From: Apium graveolens
Lineage: Eukaryota > Streptophyta > Magnoliopsida > Apiales > Apiaceae
DNA length: 64,000 nt
Direction: 5' to 3'
NCBI RefSeq assembly: GCF_009905375.1
Contig: NW_027417123.1
Location: 1 to 64,000 of the forward strand
In this document: positions 34,319 through 45,800 of the stretch, one piece after another
Numbering within the stretch: the stretch's first letter is position 1
Layout of the letters: every line of letters begins with the position of its first letter
Translations under genes and position numbers: made by a program
Notes under the pieces: generated by a model
Databases searched by the model: none
The model's input: the letters and a program-made list of their open reading frames with translations, nothing else
What the model was told of the DNA's origin: nothing

Positions 34319-34935
34319 TGTTAGATATATTTGAGATGTCATGTCTAATATGATTTATGTTTAGTTTTCAGATCTTACTTAACAGGACAAATCAGTACTT
34401 AACTGGAAATCAGTACTTATACTGAAGTCAGGACTTAAGATATCAGAACTTAAGTTGTCAGAACTTAAGTTATCAGGAGATATTTATCAGGAGATAATAT
34501 CAGGACTTAAGGAGACGTTCAGATAAGGAAGGCGGCTGATTGAAAGGAAAGAAGATCAACACAAACATAAGAAGAGATATGCATGAAGAAGAATTCTATG
34601 AGGAATAGAATACTTGGAAGAAAAGATAACTGATTGGTATATATTAGGAAGCAGAATTATATTCGATATCAATTAGAAGATTATCTTGTAACTGTGTAGT
34701 ATATAAACACAGGCATAGGGTTTACACTATATGTGTTATCATAATCGAGTTTATTAATTATTATAACTCTAGCAGCTCTCATGATAATTTGTTCATCACT
34801 GAGAGAGGACAGTTCTTTGTAATAGAGTTTATTGTGTTGAATAAAATCTGTTTTCTGTTACTTGAGTTCTTATATTTGATTTGATTGTAGTAAACACTGT
34901 ATTCAACCCCCTTCTACAGTGTGTGTGACCTAACA
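34319..34935 (+). repeat. Element D 3' LTR (617 bp)
   Basis: TGTTAGATATATTTGAG...CCTAACA. Same family as the B LTRs but clearly diverged, with small indels and extra cagaactta copies at 34430-34510. TATA in tagtatataaacac near 34697. Confidence 0.88.
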
Positions 34936-34936
34936 T

Positions 34937-35574
34937 CATCGCATTTCCACAGCCTACCATCCTCAAACTAATGATCAAGCTGAGGTATTTAACAGAGAGA
35001 TTAAGCGTATTCCAGAGAAAGTTGTATGTCCATCGAGAAAGGATTGGTCTTTAAAGCTGGATGAAGCTGTTTGGGCTTATCGAACAGCATTCAAGACTCC
35101 GCTAGGCATGTCACCGTTTCAACTGGTTTATGGTAAGGGATGTCATTTTCTTGTGGAGCTAAAGCACAGGCATATTGGGCTTTGAAGAAATTAAACCTTG
35201 ATATGGATGCAGTTGGGAAGAAAATGATGCTTCAATTGAATGAACTCGATGAGTTTCGACTTCAAGCGTATGAGAACAACAAAATGTATAAGGAGAAAGT
35301 CAAGAGGTGGCATGATAGGGGTTTAGTGCTCAAATCATTTATGTCAGGGTAACAAGTTCTTTTGTTCAACTCTCGTCTCCATCTTTTTCCTAAAAAATTG
35401 AAGTCAAGATGGTCAGGGCCGTTTGTTGTCAAAACTGTGCTTCCACATGGAGCGGTGGAAATTTTTGAGTATGATCCAGGCCAAGCATTCAAGGTAAATG
35501 GACAGCGTTCGAAGCATTACTATGGAGATATGACAAACCGTGAGGTGGTTAGTGCCATTTTATTATCAACTTGA
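34937..35574 (+). pseudogene. Element E integrase C-terminal part
   Basis: The frame opens [20 protein letters not shown], the conserved gypsy integrase segment containing the last part of the DDE core. It continues through [20 protein letters not shown] and [11 protein letters not shown] one-base loss near 35160 shifts the frame, and translation resumes in [22 protein letters not shown] at 35350 interrupts before [22 protein letters not shown], the Athila-type C-terminal tail, which ends at TGA 35574. The upstream half of integrase and all of protease, reverse transcriptase and RNase H are not in the window. Dead copy. Confidence 0.88.
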
Positions 35575-35722
35575 TCTCGGAATTCTACGTCAAGCTAGCG
35601 ACATAAACCAAGCGCTTCTTGAGAGGCAACCCAAGCTTATTGTACATTAGTAGTTGAGAAAGCAGAAAGAAGGAAGAAAATCAGAGAAAATACAAAAAAA
35701 TATATAAAAATAGGGGTTTTTT

Positions 35723-35880
35723 CCAGAAGCACGGCGCGCACGCGCAGGGAAGCGGGGATGCCGCGCTGAAAGAACAGAAACTGCGTATGCCCGCGCTAGG
35801 ATGCGGGGCGGCCGCGCCGGAACTCCAGAAACACGGCGCGCCCGCGCTCCCAAGTGGGGCGGCCGCGCTGATCCCCTGAA
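35723..35880. repeat. Three GC-rich tandem units, about 51 bp each, in element E
   Basis: Units start near 35723, 35775 and 35825. Each begins cagaa and contains one or more of gcgcgc, cgcgct and ggggcggccgcgc. Surrounding sequence is AT-rich. Related sequence recurs inside the 3' LTR at 38830-38905. Confidence 0.8.
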
Positions 35881-36027
35881 GAAAAAAAAACAGAAAAACC
35901 CTAAAATCAGAAAAACAAATACACACATCAATTATACACTCCCTTCATACCCGAATTCCACTCCTAAACCCCCCATTATCCCCACTAAACCCATAATCAT
36001 ATCCCACTTATATTCTAATTCTAATTC

Positions 36028-36128
36028 TATATATACATACACCTCCATACAATCATCTCCATCAATTTACATATTCTCAAACCCCAATTCTCTCTACACA
36101 CCTCTCTTATCTCATTTATTCAATTTCA
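36028..36128 (+). promoter_or_regulatory. Promoter-like region before the E env-like ORF
   Basis: tatatata at 36028-36035 lies 94 bases before the ATG. A C/T-rich tract (ctctctacacacctctctta near 36091-36110) follows, then AATGGCACC. This is the layout of a plant TATA/pyrimidine-patch core promoter. Sequence-only evidence. Confidence 0.4.
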
Positions 36129-37355
36129 ATGGCACCAAAGAGAGCCCACACTCAAGTTAGTAGCAGCACTGACCCCGCCACTACTGATTCTTCGAGTATT
36201 GGGGGTACGAGGCCACGATTTGTTACTCCGAAGGCTGAAGCAGAGTACACAAGGTTGTTAACTAAGCAGATAGCGAAGGAGAGGGGTTTTCTACCTTCGG
36301 GTAAGGATGGTAGGCTTCTAGAGATGATCTTGGAGATGGGATGGGTTTCGTTTTATGAGGCACCCGCGACTGCGCCTATGACTATTGTTCACAAGTTCTA
36401 TACGAACGCGAAAGCTGATAAGAATGGGTTTTCGATGGTGCGTGGGTTGACGGTGGACTACAGCCCGGAGGCTATTCGCAGGGTTATCAACCAACCAGAG
36501 AGACAACCTACTCAGGAGGAGTGGGTTAATAAGACTGGGGAGGACTTTGACTTGGATTTGATTGTGGCTACGCTGTGTGTCCTGAATACACACTGTAAGT
36601 TCAAGAGGGGATCGAATGAGTATCTCAATTTCCCTGCCTCATGCATGAACAGGTTTGCTCGTGCGTGGAATGCTTTTATTTGTGCGAATATCATGCCTTC
36701 TTCTCATGTGCATGATATGACTGTGGATCGTACGAAGTTGTTATGGGGGATTTTATAGGGAGATTATGTGGATCTCGGTTCCATTATTTATCAGTGTATT
36801 TTGAGGTTTTTGCGTGGAAGCACTACGGGATCTATCCCTTATGCGTCGATTGTGACAAAGCTTTATGTTGCGATGGGAGTTCATCGGTCCGCACACGAGC
36901 AACTTCAGTTACCGAGCGCCCCCATCGACAGTTCTACGATCGCAGTGATGCAGGAGTGGTTTGGTGGGAAAGCTGACAAGAAAGGACTTGGGTACACATA
37001 TGATCATTTGTCGGAGGGCTAGCCAGCCGATCAGACATATGCTGATAGTTCGACTCAGGCACGCAGAGCAGCATTGAGACATCATATGGGTGAGCCTAGT
37101 TCTTCGCAGCAACAGCAGCAGCAGGAGGCTGAGGATAGTGCTGGTTTAGGATCGATGCAGTATAAGCATTTGACGAGGCGGATGGATGCGATGTATGACA
37201 TCTAGAGCAAGTTTGCACAAGATCTTACTCAGGCATTGGGTACAGATTTTCGAGCCACGGGGGTTGACATTCAGTGGCCAGTTCTTGGAGAGGATTCTAT
37301 GTACCCGCCTCCTGACACTCCACCCGCGGAGGGTGATGATTCTGATTCCGAGTAG
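36129..37355 (+). pseudogene. Element E env-like ORF (Athila type) with three internal stops
   Basis: Starts ATGGCACCAAAG. One frame runs 36129-37355 (about 408 codons) but has TAG at 36756, TAG at 37021 and TAG at 37203. The first 210 codons hold the conserved part of the Athila 'putative plant transposon protein' type: ERGFLPSGKDG, GWVSFYEAP, VREFYTN-like VHKFYTNAKAD, VRGLTVDYSPEAIRRVIN, FPASCMNRFARAWNAFI. The tail has a Gln run and an acidic end, EGDDSDSE. Env function is a historical label only; no hydrophobic fusion or membrane segment is obvious. All three stops are one change from a sense codon, consistent with decay after insertion. Confidence 0.8.
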
Positions 37356-38591
37356 GTATGCATTGATTCCTTGCTATTACCTTCACTAAGGACAGTGAAA
37401 TTTTTAAGTTTGGGGTGATAGTTAAGGAATATTTGTGTGTGAGTCCATATAAATGCATATTCATGATAGTTTAGTTCATATAGTTTGCATATTTGTCATG
37501 TAGTTATTTGTTTCTGTTTTTGTTTTACGTATTTGTATCATGTTAGTATGTTATATATAGTTGCATTGACATTATATCATGATCCCTTAGGTTACTTTTC
37601 CGATTAGTTTGTGATGTTGATTCGAGTGTAGTGATGTCGTACAGAGGAATGTTAAGTCTTAACGTATTAATTTGTATGCTAGAAACAATAAAATTTTCAC
37701 TAAGTTTTATAGGTTGCTTGAGTGCTAGATCATGATCATGGCTCGTTTGTTTGTCGAGGTTTAATCACTTGTTTATGTCTAGAATTTATGTTATTTTCTT
37801 AGTGACGATATAACATGGATTTTAAAAATTGGAGAAAATATTAGATTTCAATGCTAGTTATGGTTAGGCGTCAAATGGCTAGTAGCCGGCTCATATTTAT
37901 ATGAGTAGTCTAGGGTTGAGCGAGATGGAGCGAAACACACTCGTTCAGAAATTGATGAAAAATAGAAAAAGAAAAAAAAGAAAAAGAAAAAGAAAAAGAA
38001 AAAGAAAAAAAATACGTGTTATGCATAATTGATCATGAGTGGGCTCTTTAATACTCGAGTTATTAAGTTCTAGGGTACTTTGTGCCTAGTGACCTAAGGC
38101 TTTTATAGTCTGGGATCCGCTAACCTAACGCTCGCTACATGGGTATTATTGCATAAGTCTTTTGTGGACCTCATTCATTGCACGATCAAAATAAGCATGT
38201 TTGTGTTTTGTTATGTGTTATCAATAAAAGCATGAATCCTTGTATAACTCTGATAAAAATTGAAGTGTTGTCAGTCATTTTGTGTTTATCTTTTATTCAG
38301 TTTATAACCTTGTGATTGTCTTGACGAGTGGTGAGTTATGATTATCGATCTAGTATCGAGAGTATATCTGTTAAGCAAATGCACACACACACGTCTCTGG
38401 TTTGTGAGTTGATTTGTGGGATTTGATTGAACTTTGTGCGAATAATTGCATTTATTGAGATGTTACTTATTGATTGGTTTAGTTATTCTGAGGGGATCCT
38501 TGCATTCATGACAGTTGCATTCATGCATTTTTATTTCTTATTTTTGAGTCTGTTATGCTTGAGGACAAGCATCGATTCAAGTTTGTTGTTG
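37356..38591 (+). other. Element E 3' untranslated region
   Basis: Over 1.2 kb with no supportable ORF. It contains a (gaaaaa)n microsatellite at 37964-38012 and, near the end, ttgaggacaagcatcgattcaag, a typical pre-LTR sequence of Athila elements. Confidence 0.65.
37964..38012. repeat. (gaaaaa)n microsatellite
   Basis: Eight or so imperfect gaaaaa units in the 3' region of element E. Confidence 0.9.
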
Positions 38592-40011
38592 TGTTAAGTG
38601 GCATTTAAATCCACTTATAATGCTTCGTAAAGGCTCGAATTGGTGTTTTGTACTCAAGTTGTTTGTATTTTTGATGTGTTTTTGTAGTGTTTTTCATTTC
38701 AGGGCATATTCGAAAGAAGGAATAATTATTGCAGGTTTTATGCTTAGAAGAGTGTTAGGATGGAGCCTTGGTTGATTGAGCGAAAGAAGCCAGCACGAGA
38801 AGTCAAGGAAACAAGAAAAATAAAGTTTTTCCAGAAGGCCAGGGCCGCCGCACTGTACTTTGGAGCGGCCGCGCGGGATCTCAGGGCGACCGCGCTAGGT
38901 CGATTTTAAAGAATCCTGTTTCTAATAGAAGATTGATCTGCTGGACTTCTGATTGGATGGGCTGGTATTTAAAGACTCCAAAATGACGTTTTTCACAAAG
39001 AAGAGCAAGGAGAGAGCAGAAAGATGACCTAATAGCACAATACAATGAAGGAGAGGAAGATCTATTTTTACTTGTGATTCTTTGCTTAAGTTGTAATCTT
39101 GAATGCTTGTTTTCTTTATTGCTTGAACCTAATGCTCTTGTTAACGTACTTTGTTATATTTATTCAGTTTATTAAATACATATTTTATATTATTTTATTT
39201 ACCATGCTTTCATTGGAACCCATGGTGACGATGAGTTCGGTTATGAACTAATCGTTATCGTGGGGTTTTAACGGATTTACTTATGGATTTCTATAGTTAA
39301 TTTATTTTAATACCTAAGTGTGTGGTGATTGTATGATATCCTAGTATTGATTGTTCTTATTCGTCTTATGTGTGTCGCGAACATATAAGATAATATGTTA
39401 ATCTCTATTGAAGCGACTGTGAATATAGAGGTTTAGAACTTATCATGCTAGCATAGGTTCATGTATTTTGTTATGCATGATTTGTAGGTAATTTTAACCA
39501 TCTTACTTGCCCTATGTAATCACGATAGATAACTTGTTCATTAAACCTTTATGTCGTCAAATTTTATAGACATATAGGGTCTCAACATAATTAGTGTCTA
39601 TTCAGCTTCTATCTCTTTTGTGGATGTCTGGTAGTAGGGTATTCGTACAACGAAAGTTGGCATTTACTAGTTTCGGGTTATCCGATTAGTTGACATCACC
39701 ATTACATGCTAATGTTAAGAACAATGACTTTGAATGAAGTATTTAATGAAGTTAGAATCCCATGTTTGTCTCATATAAGTAATTCAACCTCAATTCTCTT
39801 AGTTAATGCTATTTAGTATAATCTCTTAGTTTAATCAAAATTCAATTTGTTATTTGTCTTAGCATTGAGCGATAACCATACATTGTTGCATAAGTGCATA
39901 AATTGAAGTTAACCTGAACCAGTCTCTGTGGGAACGAACTAGAAAGAATTCTATATTACCTGCGAACGCGTATACTTGCGTGTAATTTTAGCGCGTATTT
40001 TCGTAATAACA
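38592..40011 (+). repeat. Element E candidate 3' LTR (about 1420 bp)
   Basis: Boundaries inferred from inverted termini TGTTA at 38592 and TAACA at 40011 and from the preceding Athila-like sequence. No second LTR is in the window to confirm them. Includes a GC-rich patch with ggccgc words (38830-38905) and a TATA-like ggtatttaaag near 38967. The 5 bases after it are ataat. Confidence 0.6.
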
Positions 40012-40302
40012 ATAATGCCCATCACATTACTATTCTTATCCTGCATTTTTCTTTCTCCCGTAATTTCATCCATTTATTTTGACCTATGATTGACTCTAAC
40101 CACATTCCCCTGATTACGTTATATCATTTTAATTCCACCCTCATCCCCTGATTTTTCGCGCATGATCCCCTCCACCTCCATGAATATCTCCTCCAATATT
40201 TCTTCACCGTCTATAGTGGTGTTTGACATGAGATTTTTACCTTCTGGTGATCCCATGCTACTTTCAACATTTACTCTTCTCATCCATCGTGTGCCTATAT
40301 TG
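40012..40302. other. Sequence between element E and the LINE fragment
   Basis: No ORF. The - strand may be a degraded continuation of the LINE protein listed next, since charged residues continue downstream, but stops prevent a firm call. Confidence 0.35.
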
Positions 40303-40964
40303 TTATTTTTTTATATTACAACCTGGTGCCTTTTTCCCATATGCTCGTTCTATTTTCTTTCCTGAATTAGCATAAACAATCTCACAATCTCGTTCCGAGT
40401 GGCCTAAAATCCCACGGACAAAGCAAAAAGTGTTTAGTCTCTCATATTTAAAATTAATACAACTCCAAGTACCACATTCTCTTTTAATTTTCATTCTTCC
40501 TTTCAATGGTTTATCAAATCTATCATCACCGTAACTCGAGTAAACGTCTTCCACCTATCAAGATTGGCCTTATCAGATTTGATGAAACCGCCAACGAAGT
40601 TCCCTATACTCTTAAAGATATTTTCCGACATAAAACCCTTTGGTAAGTCATGAACTTGCATCCAGATTTTCATTTTGTTAAGTTTGACTACTCGTGGATC
40701 CTCTGTTTTCTCTAATTTATGATACACCAGCGGACTTTGTTCAAAGAACCAAGGTCCAACATCTATCACCGTTTATATATCCATAGCAAGGGCGATTAAC
40801 TCTAATATGGATGCTTTATTTGCAGGAAATCTGGTAAAAGGTCGTTGGCTTTTAGTGATTGTAAAGTGTAAAATTATCATAATTAGCGCCAACTTGTTTA
40901 AAATATAGGGTGTCGTGAAATTGATTATAAAATCTGATTGCAAAGTCATCAGTAGCAGATTCAC
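40303..40964 (-). pseudogene. LINE-type ORF1 fragment (DUF4283 and CCHC knuckle)
   Basis: Two overlapping frames on the - strand (40769-40503 and 40554-40303), plus scraps upstream to about 40964, form one broken protein. Recognisable pieces are VIDVGPWFFEQSPLVYH and KLNKMKIWMQVHDLPKGF, then KRECGTWSCINFKYERLNTFC..GILGHSERDC. This is the DUF4283 plus zinc-knuckle arrangement found in ORF1 of plant LINEs. The second knuckle Cys position reads FVRG where CxxC is expected, so the knuckle is damaged. Truncated and nonfunctional. Element E may have inserted in or beside it. Confidence 0.78.
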
Positions 40965-41500
40965 AAAAACTTCTACTTATATTGATGATTAAGATTCTCT
41001 AATAAAATGTTTTGTTCATTTGCTCATATTTTGAATGTATTCGTTGGTTTGGGATAATAAATTTTTGAATGTCCCTTCTGGTGCGAAAAAAATCATCCTT
41101 ATCTTTTACGTGAAATTGTAGTTATTTTTTTAAATAATATTGTTGTCCTAAAAAATTAATAGCAAAATTTTCAAAATTAATATCACAATCAATACTACAT
41201 GACCATTCTATAAATACATATCATATAACACTTATAAAATTTAATTTAAAATATTTGTAATGTTCTGAAATTATTAATGAACTGATATTGATAAATAATA
41301 TAACACTTTAGATATCCGTACTATAATAAATCATATTATAATTGAGTGACTAACCGACCGAACTAACTATCGAAGAAATTTTTAATATAAAAATATAGAT
41401 TTAATACCAACCACATATTTTCACTATGTAATTATTCGAGACATAAACATAATTTGACCAATATAATTACATTAAGTAATTAAGTTAATTAGACTAATAA
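40965..41500. other. AT-rich intergenic sequence
   Basis: I see no gene or recognisable element between the LINE fragment and element F. Confidence 0.5.
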
Positions 41501-41505
41501 TATAT

Positions 41506-42530
41506 TGTTAGTCCCTTAACAATATGACAAGAATTACAGAAGGGGGGTTGAATGGAATTCTTGAAACTTTTTCTTGAAATAAAATGTTCAAACTCGAATA
41601 TAAATATAAGTGTATTGATTAGCACAATGCGGAATAAAAACTTAAGTGAATCAAAACACAAGTAATTAAAAAACAAGAGTCTTTAAAAACTTTCTGGTGG
41701 ATTTGAATGATTCTACCAGAGATATATAATATATATCGAGAGGACTCTGTGTGCAAGAATGCTCATAGCTGCTTATAAATATGAACTACTGAGAATACAG
41801 AGAAATGCTAATAATTTTGCTTACAAATGTTTCTCACTTTTTGTATCTCAGATCTATGTTTCTATTTGCTACTTCTTGGTTTATATATTACCAAGATTAC
41901 AAAGTCAAAAGACAGGATCATTATAAAAACTATCAGGTCTAATGTTTTGCTACTTTGTTCTCTATTACCCAGTTAATAGGCTTCCTCATTCCATTTGCAT
42001 ACACTTCGACGAATGTGACTATGTTGTCACTGTCAACTGATATTTGAGTTCTTTATCCGTTGAGTACATGATCATCCGTCGATTTTATGATCATCCATTG
42101 ACGGCTTCATTGATCATCCGTCGACTGCTATATTGAACATCTATTGATAGCCATTTGATCATCCATCGATGGCTTTGTTAATCATCCGTCGGTAGCTATT
42201 TTGGCACTTGACTTCATTTCATTTATGCAGAATTACAAGACATCATTTATATACAATTAATCAACCTATTTTGCATATCTAGTTAAATTCAATCATGACT
42301 TTTATGCTACTACATAATCTATACAAAGGTGTATGCAGAAATGTGCTACAGACTCATTATTACATAAGCTACTCACTCGATGGATAATAAGTCATCATCC
42401 GTCGGGACTACAATGAGATATCCGTCGGGACTATAATTCTTATCCGTCGAGTGCTACATTATTTCACTAAGTAAAATCTACTTAGGTGTTTTGTTCATGT
42501 CATCATCAAGTACACAACATATGCACAACA
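41506..42530 (-). repeat. Element F 3' LTR (1025 bp)
   Basis: + strand TGTTAGTCCC...GCACAACA. On the - strand a TATA box lies in ggtaatatataaacc (about 41880-41896). The part from 42050 to 42460 holds about ten copies of atccgtcga or decayed forms (atccattga, atccatcga). Confidence 0.92.
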
Positions 42531-42547
42531 ATCTCCCCCAATTTATG
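42531..42547 (-). other. Element F polypurine tract
   Basis: The - strand reads ataaattgggggagat adjacent to the 3' LTR. Confidence 0.85.
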
Positions 42548-42867
42548 TCTACTGGAATTGTAGCCATAAATTAAGAGATACTTGATGATAACAAAACACC
42601 CTAAACATACAAATTTAAGAGAAAGTAGATAATACTTAAAAGTGCTTTAAATAACAAAATGTACAAAGCTTAGCTCACAGTCATTTTCAAGATGCTCCTC
42701 TAGCCTGAGCAAATTTTTCTAGTTTCTTGAAGGTCTGGATCTTCTTCCAAGTTTTCTGTTATTTTCATCAATCTGATTTTGGAGCTTCCTGTGGAATTCC
42801 AATTCATCAGATTATGAGAGATTTAGCTTTTCTTACATTTCCAAGAGAGTCTCATTGCTGGAGATGC

Positions 42868-45800
42868 TCAGTGGTCTTTTAATCTGAAGAATCTTCTCAC
42901 ACCTTTGTCATCTATGAACTCTATCAGCCAGTAGGGCCTTAGATGCACTCTTCTCCCTGTGTATGGGATGATTAGAGTCTTTGGGAGTGCATCTTTAGCT
43001 CTAACACTCCTTAGTTCTTCAATCTTCTTTAATACTAGTCTTCTTGCAGTGATATTGAACCCAAAGTTCTTCTTGAAGGATGAATAAACTTTAATCAGTA
43101 CAGCTTGGCTTTCTTGAAGAATCCTATAAAGTGGCCGCTGAATCTCCTTTCCTCCTTTGTACTTGAACACTAACCTTTCAGGTAGGTTTTTTTATGCATC
43201 AATTCCTCTCACCTCATCTAGTTCATCCAGATAGAGGTTTAGATCAGAAAATTCTTTGATGTCACACAAGTACAAGTAGTCTCCCTTATTGACTTTGGGC
43301 TGACCTTTAACTACAGACTTGGATTTGAGAGGTGACAACTTCATTTTCTTGACTGTTCTTGACTTTGTCCTTTTTGGCTTGCTAAGGATTGGTAGATTGA
43401 AGTCTGGAATTGGTATGTTCTCCCATTCTATTGGCTCATCCTTGGGCACAATAGGTTCATCATGAATATTCATGTAAGGATCCACCACCTTTATGTCTTC
43501 AAATACCACAGAAGGCTTTGTTGCTTGAGTTGTAACTGGTGTGGATTCCTTAGGAAATTGATCTTCCAATTCCTTGTCAACAATATCCAGTTTCCTTTTA
43601 GTTATTTTAGCCAATTCTTTCTTTCTTGGAGATTTCTTCTGTCTTCAACTTGCTTCCTTGATTCAGTAGATCAGATGGTTGAGAGGGAATTTGTTGTGAT
43701 GTGTTTACAGCATGTAGCTTGGCCAAGATAGCAATCTGCTCTCTCTTTTGTTTAGCCTTTTTAGTATCTAGGGCAGCCTGCTTCTTTTCCTGCTTCAATC
43801 TAGCTTTTTCTTCTCTCTTTGCTTGAGCAAATTGAGGGTGTCCAGCCACCACACAAATTTCTTTCCCATTTCTGAAAATTTTAGCAATCCTCCTTTTAGA
43901 AACTGAATCAGTTGGATCTTTATAGAAGACAATTGATCTTGACAGAAGCTTCTTTTCATCAGGCTTGAGTGTCTCATACACAGTGTCCAAGGGGTTCTTC
44001 AAATATGATTTTGAGTAGTTTGCCCTTGGTTTAAGAATCATTTCAGCCTTTGGAGACTTGATGCAGGAAGATTGTCCTCTTTCCAGATAGTTCATGCTCA
44101 TCTCATTCACACTAATTTGCTTGACTTGAGAATGATGGATGGCTGACTTAACTGGCTCCTTGACAAGTTCAAACTTTTTCTGTATCTCCTCATCAATCTT
44201 CTCCCAGTTGACCAAACTCAACTTTTCTTTCTCAGCAACTTTCAAGTTGGCTGCTGCTGCTTGAATCAGATCTATACCAACTGTGACTGGTGGCTTTGAG
44301 ACAGTAATTGAAGGCACAATTACTTTACTGATCTATATTTGAAGCTTCTCCCCCTCACTTGGTCCTTTTTCCCCCTTTTTGTTATCATCAAGTTGAGGGG
44401 TCAAGCCTTGTGCTTTAGCCAATTGCATAAGAAGACTGGTCTGAGACTGTTGATTTTGAAGAATGGTGACCACAGAGTTTTCAATAACTTGAACTCTGTC
44501 CTCCAATTTGGCCAGCTTCTTTTCAGCATCTGATTCTCTTCTCAGTCTCAATAACAGGTCCTGCATGGTACCATAGGGCATGATTGAATCCAGCATCTCA
44601 GAATTATAGGACTTCAAGTCAGCTATATCCTTCTTGAGTTCATCCACACTCAGATTTTGTCTCAATTGCTGTAGCTTCATGAGATGTAGAGAATCTAGGC
44701 GGGCTTAAAGAATAGCCTTGGTACCAGCATTTGAGGTGTTATGAATGGCCTTTTAGATAGACATGACCTGTTTGACTAAGGAAACATTGAATTGTCCTGA
44801 TGTAGACTCATTTGTCAATGCCCATTCAGGTAAATCTGGAATAGAACTTGGGCCTTCATCTCCCCCTAAGTTCATGCTTCCATCAAATGAAACAGAGTCA
44901 TCATCATTAGAATTTACTCCAAATTCTTCAGATGGCTCACCAGCTGTAGAAGACATCAAATTAACAGCAACTTTATCCCTTTGTAGAGATTCTGAAGTAT
45001 GTACTAGATATAAAGTCTTCTCTGCCTCCTTATTGCCCTGAGTAGCGAATAGTTGGTAGGCTGACACAGGATGAGTAAAAATGTCAGCATCCAAGGAAAT
45101 GTTATCAATTACAGCTTTGTAATGTTGCTGAAATTGTCTTTCCTTTTCAGCATCATCCACAATCATTGACTCATGAGCAATGGCTGGATCTACCCTTATA
45201 CCCTCTGTACCTGCTTTTCTCTCATGTTCTCTCTTTTGTTGCATCAGGGTCTCACCCTGGCTCCCCACCCTCACACCCTCACCTTCACCTACTAAGGTGG
45301 GACTCCTCTCACTTCCTTTTGCCAATCCTGAAGAAATAGATTGCAGATTTTCACTCATTTCCTCTCCTTTTTCCTGGGAGCAACCCAGCCTCTCACTCAA
45401 AACACTCTGCTCTCTCAATCCTAAGAGTGACTGTACAACCATTAAATCTTCTGCACTTGAAATAATTGAAGTTTGAAATTATGCAGAGATACTCGACGGA
45501 TGAGTGATATCCATCGAGTGAGTGGTTTTTCTATCCGACGGATAACTGCTGTTAGGCTTATCCGTCGGGATACAATCACTACTCGATGGATGAGCAATAT
45601 CCGTCGAGAGAGTAGAAATGAATGAGCTGGGAATAGAAACTATTGTTGACTCTGTGCTGATTGAAGATATTTTAGGCACAGATGACACGATAGTTCCTGA
45701 AAGGATTGACAAGTGAGCCAACAAATCATCTAAAAGATGATGCTCACTTGCACTAGATTTTGGCTTCCCCAACAAAGTTAAAGAAGGGGAATCAGGAATT

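Larger units (their letters stand above)
8006..34935 (+). mobile_element. Element D: 3' half of a decayed Sirevirus-like copia element, interrupted by C and B
   Basis: D sequence is 8006-10591 plus 31588-34935. Its spacer, third ORF and 3' LTR align by eye along their length with those of element B (from about 21820 to 28463), so B and D are one family. The left boundary at 8006 is the insertion point of Y; D's 5' LTR, gag and pol lie outside the window. The 3' LTR ends at 34935, followed by tcatc, the predicted right copy of its target duplication inside the integrase gene of E. Several in-frame stops and frameshifts in the third ORF mark it as old. Confidence 0.85.
34936..40011 (+). mobile_element. 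Element E: 3' part of an Athila-like Ty3/gypsy retrotransposon
   Basis: Contains the integrase C-terminal half, a GC-rich repeat tract, an env-like ORF, a long 3' untranslated region and a candidate 3' LTR ending at 40011. Its 5' part is beyond the window, on the far side of D. An env-like ORF after pol and a long spacer are typical of Athila. Element D cuts into the integrase at 34936. Confidence 0.8.

Noticed and set aside
35647..35931. 94-codon and 81-codon - strand frames rich in Arg/Ala/Pro
   Set aside because: Produced by the GC-rich tandem repeat of element E; repetitive and low-complexity.
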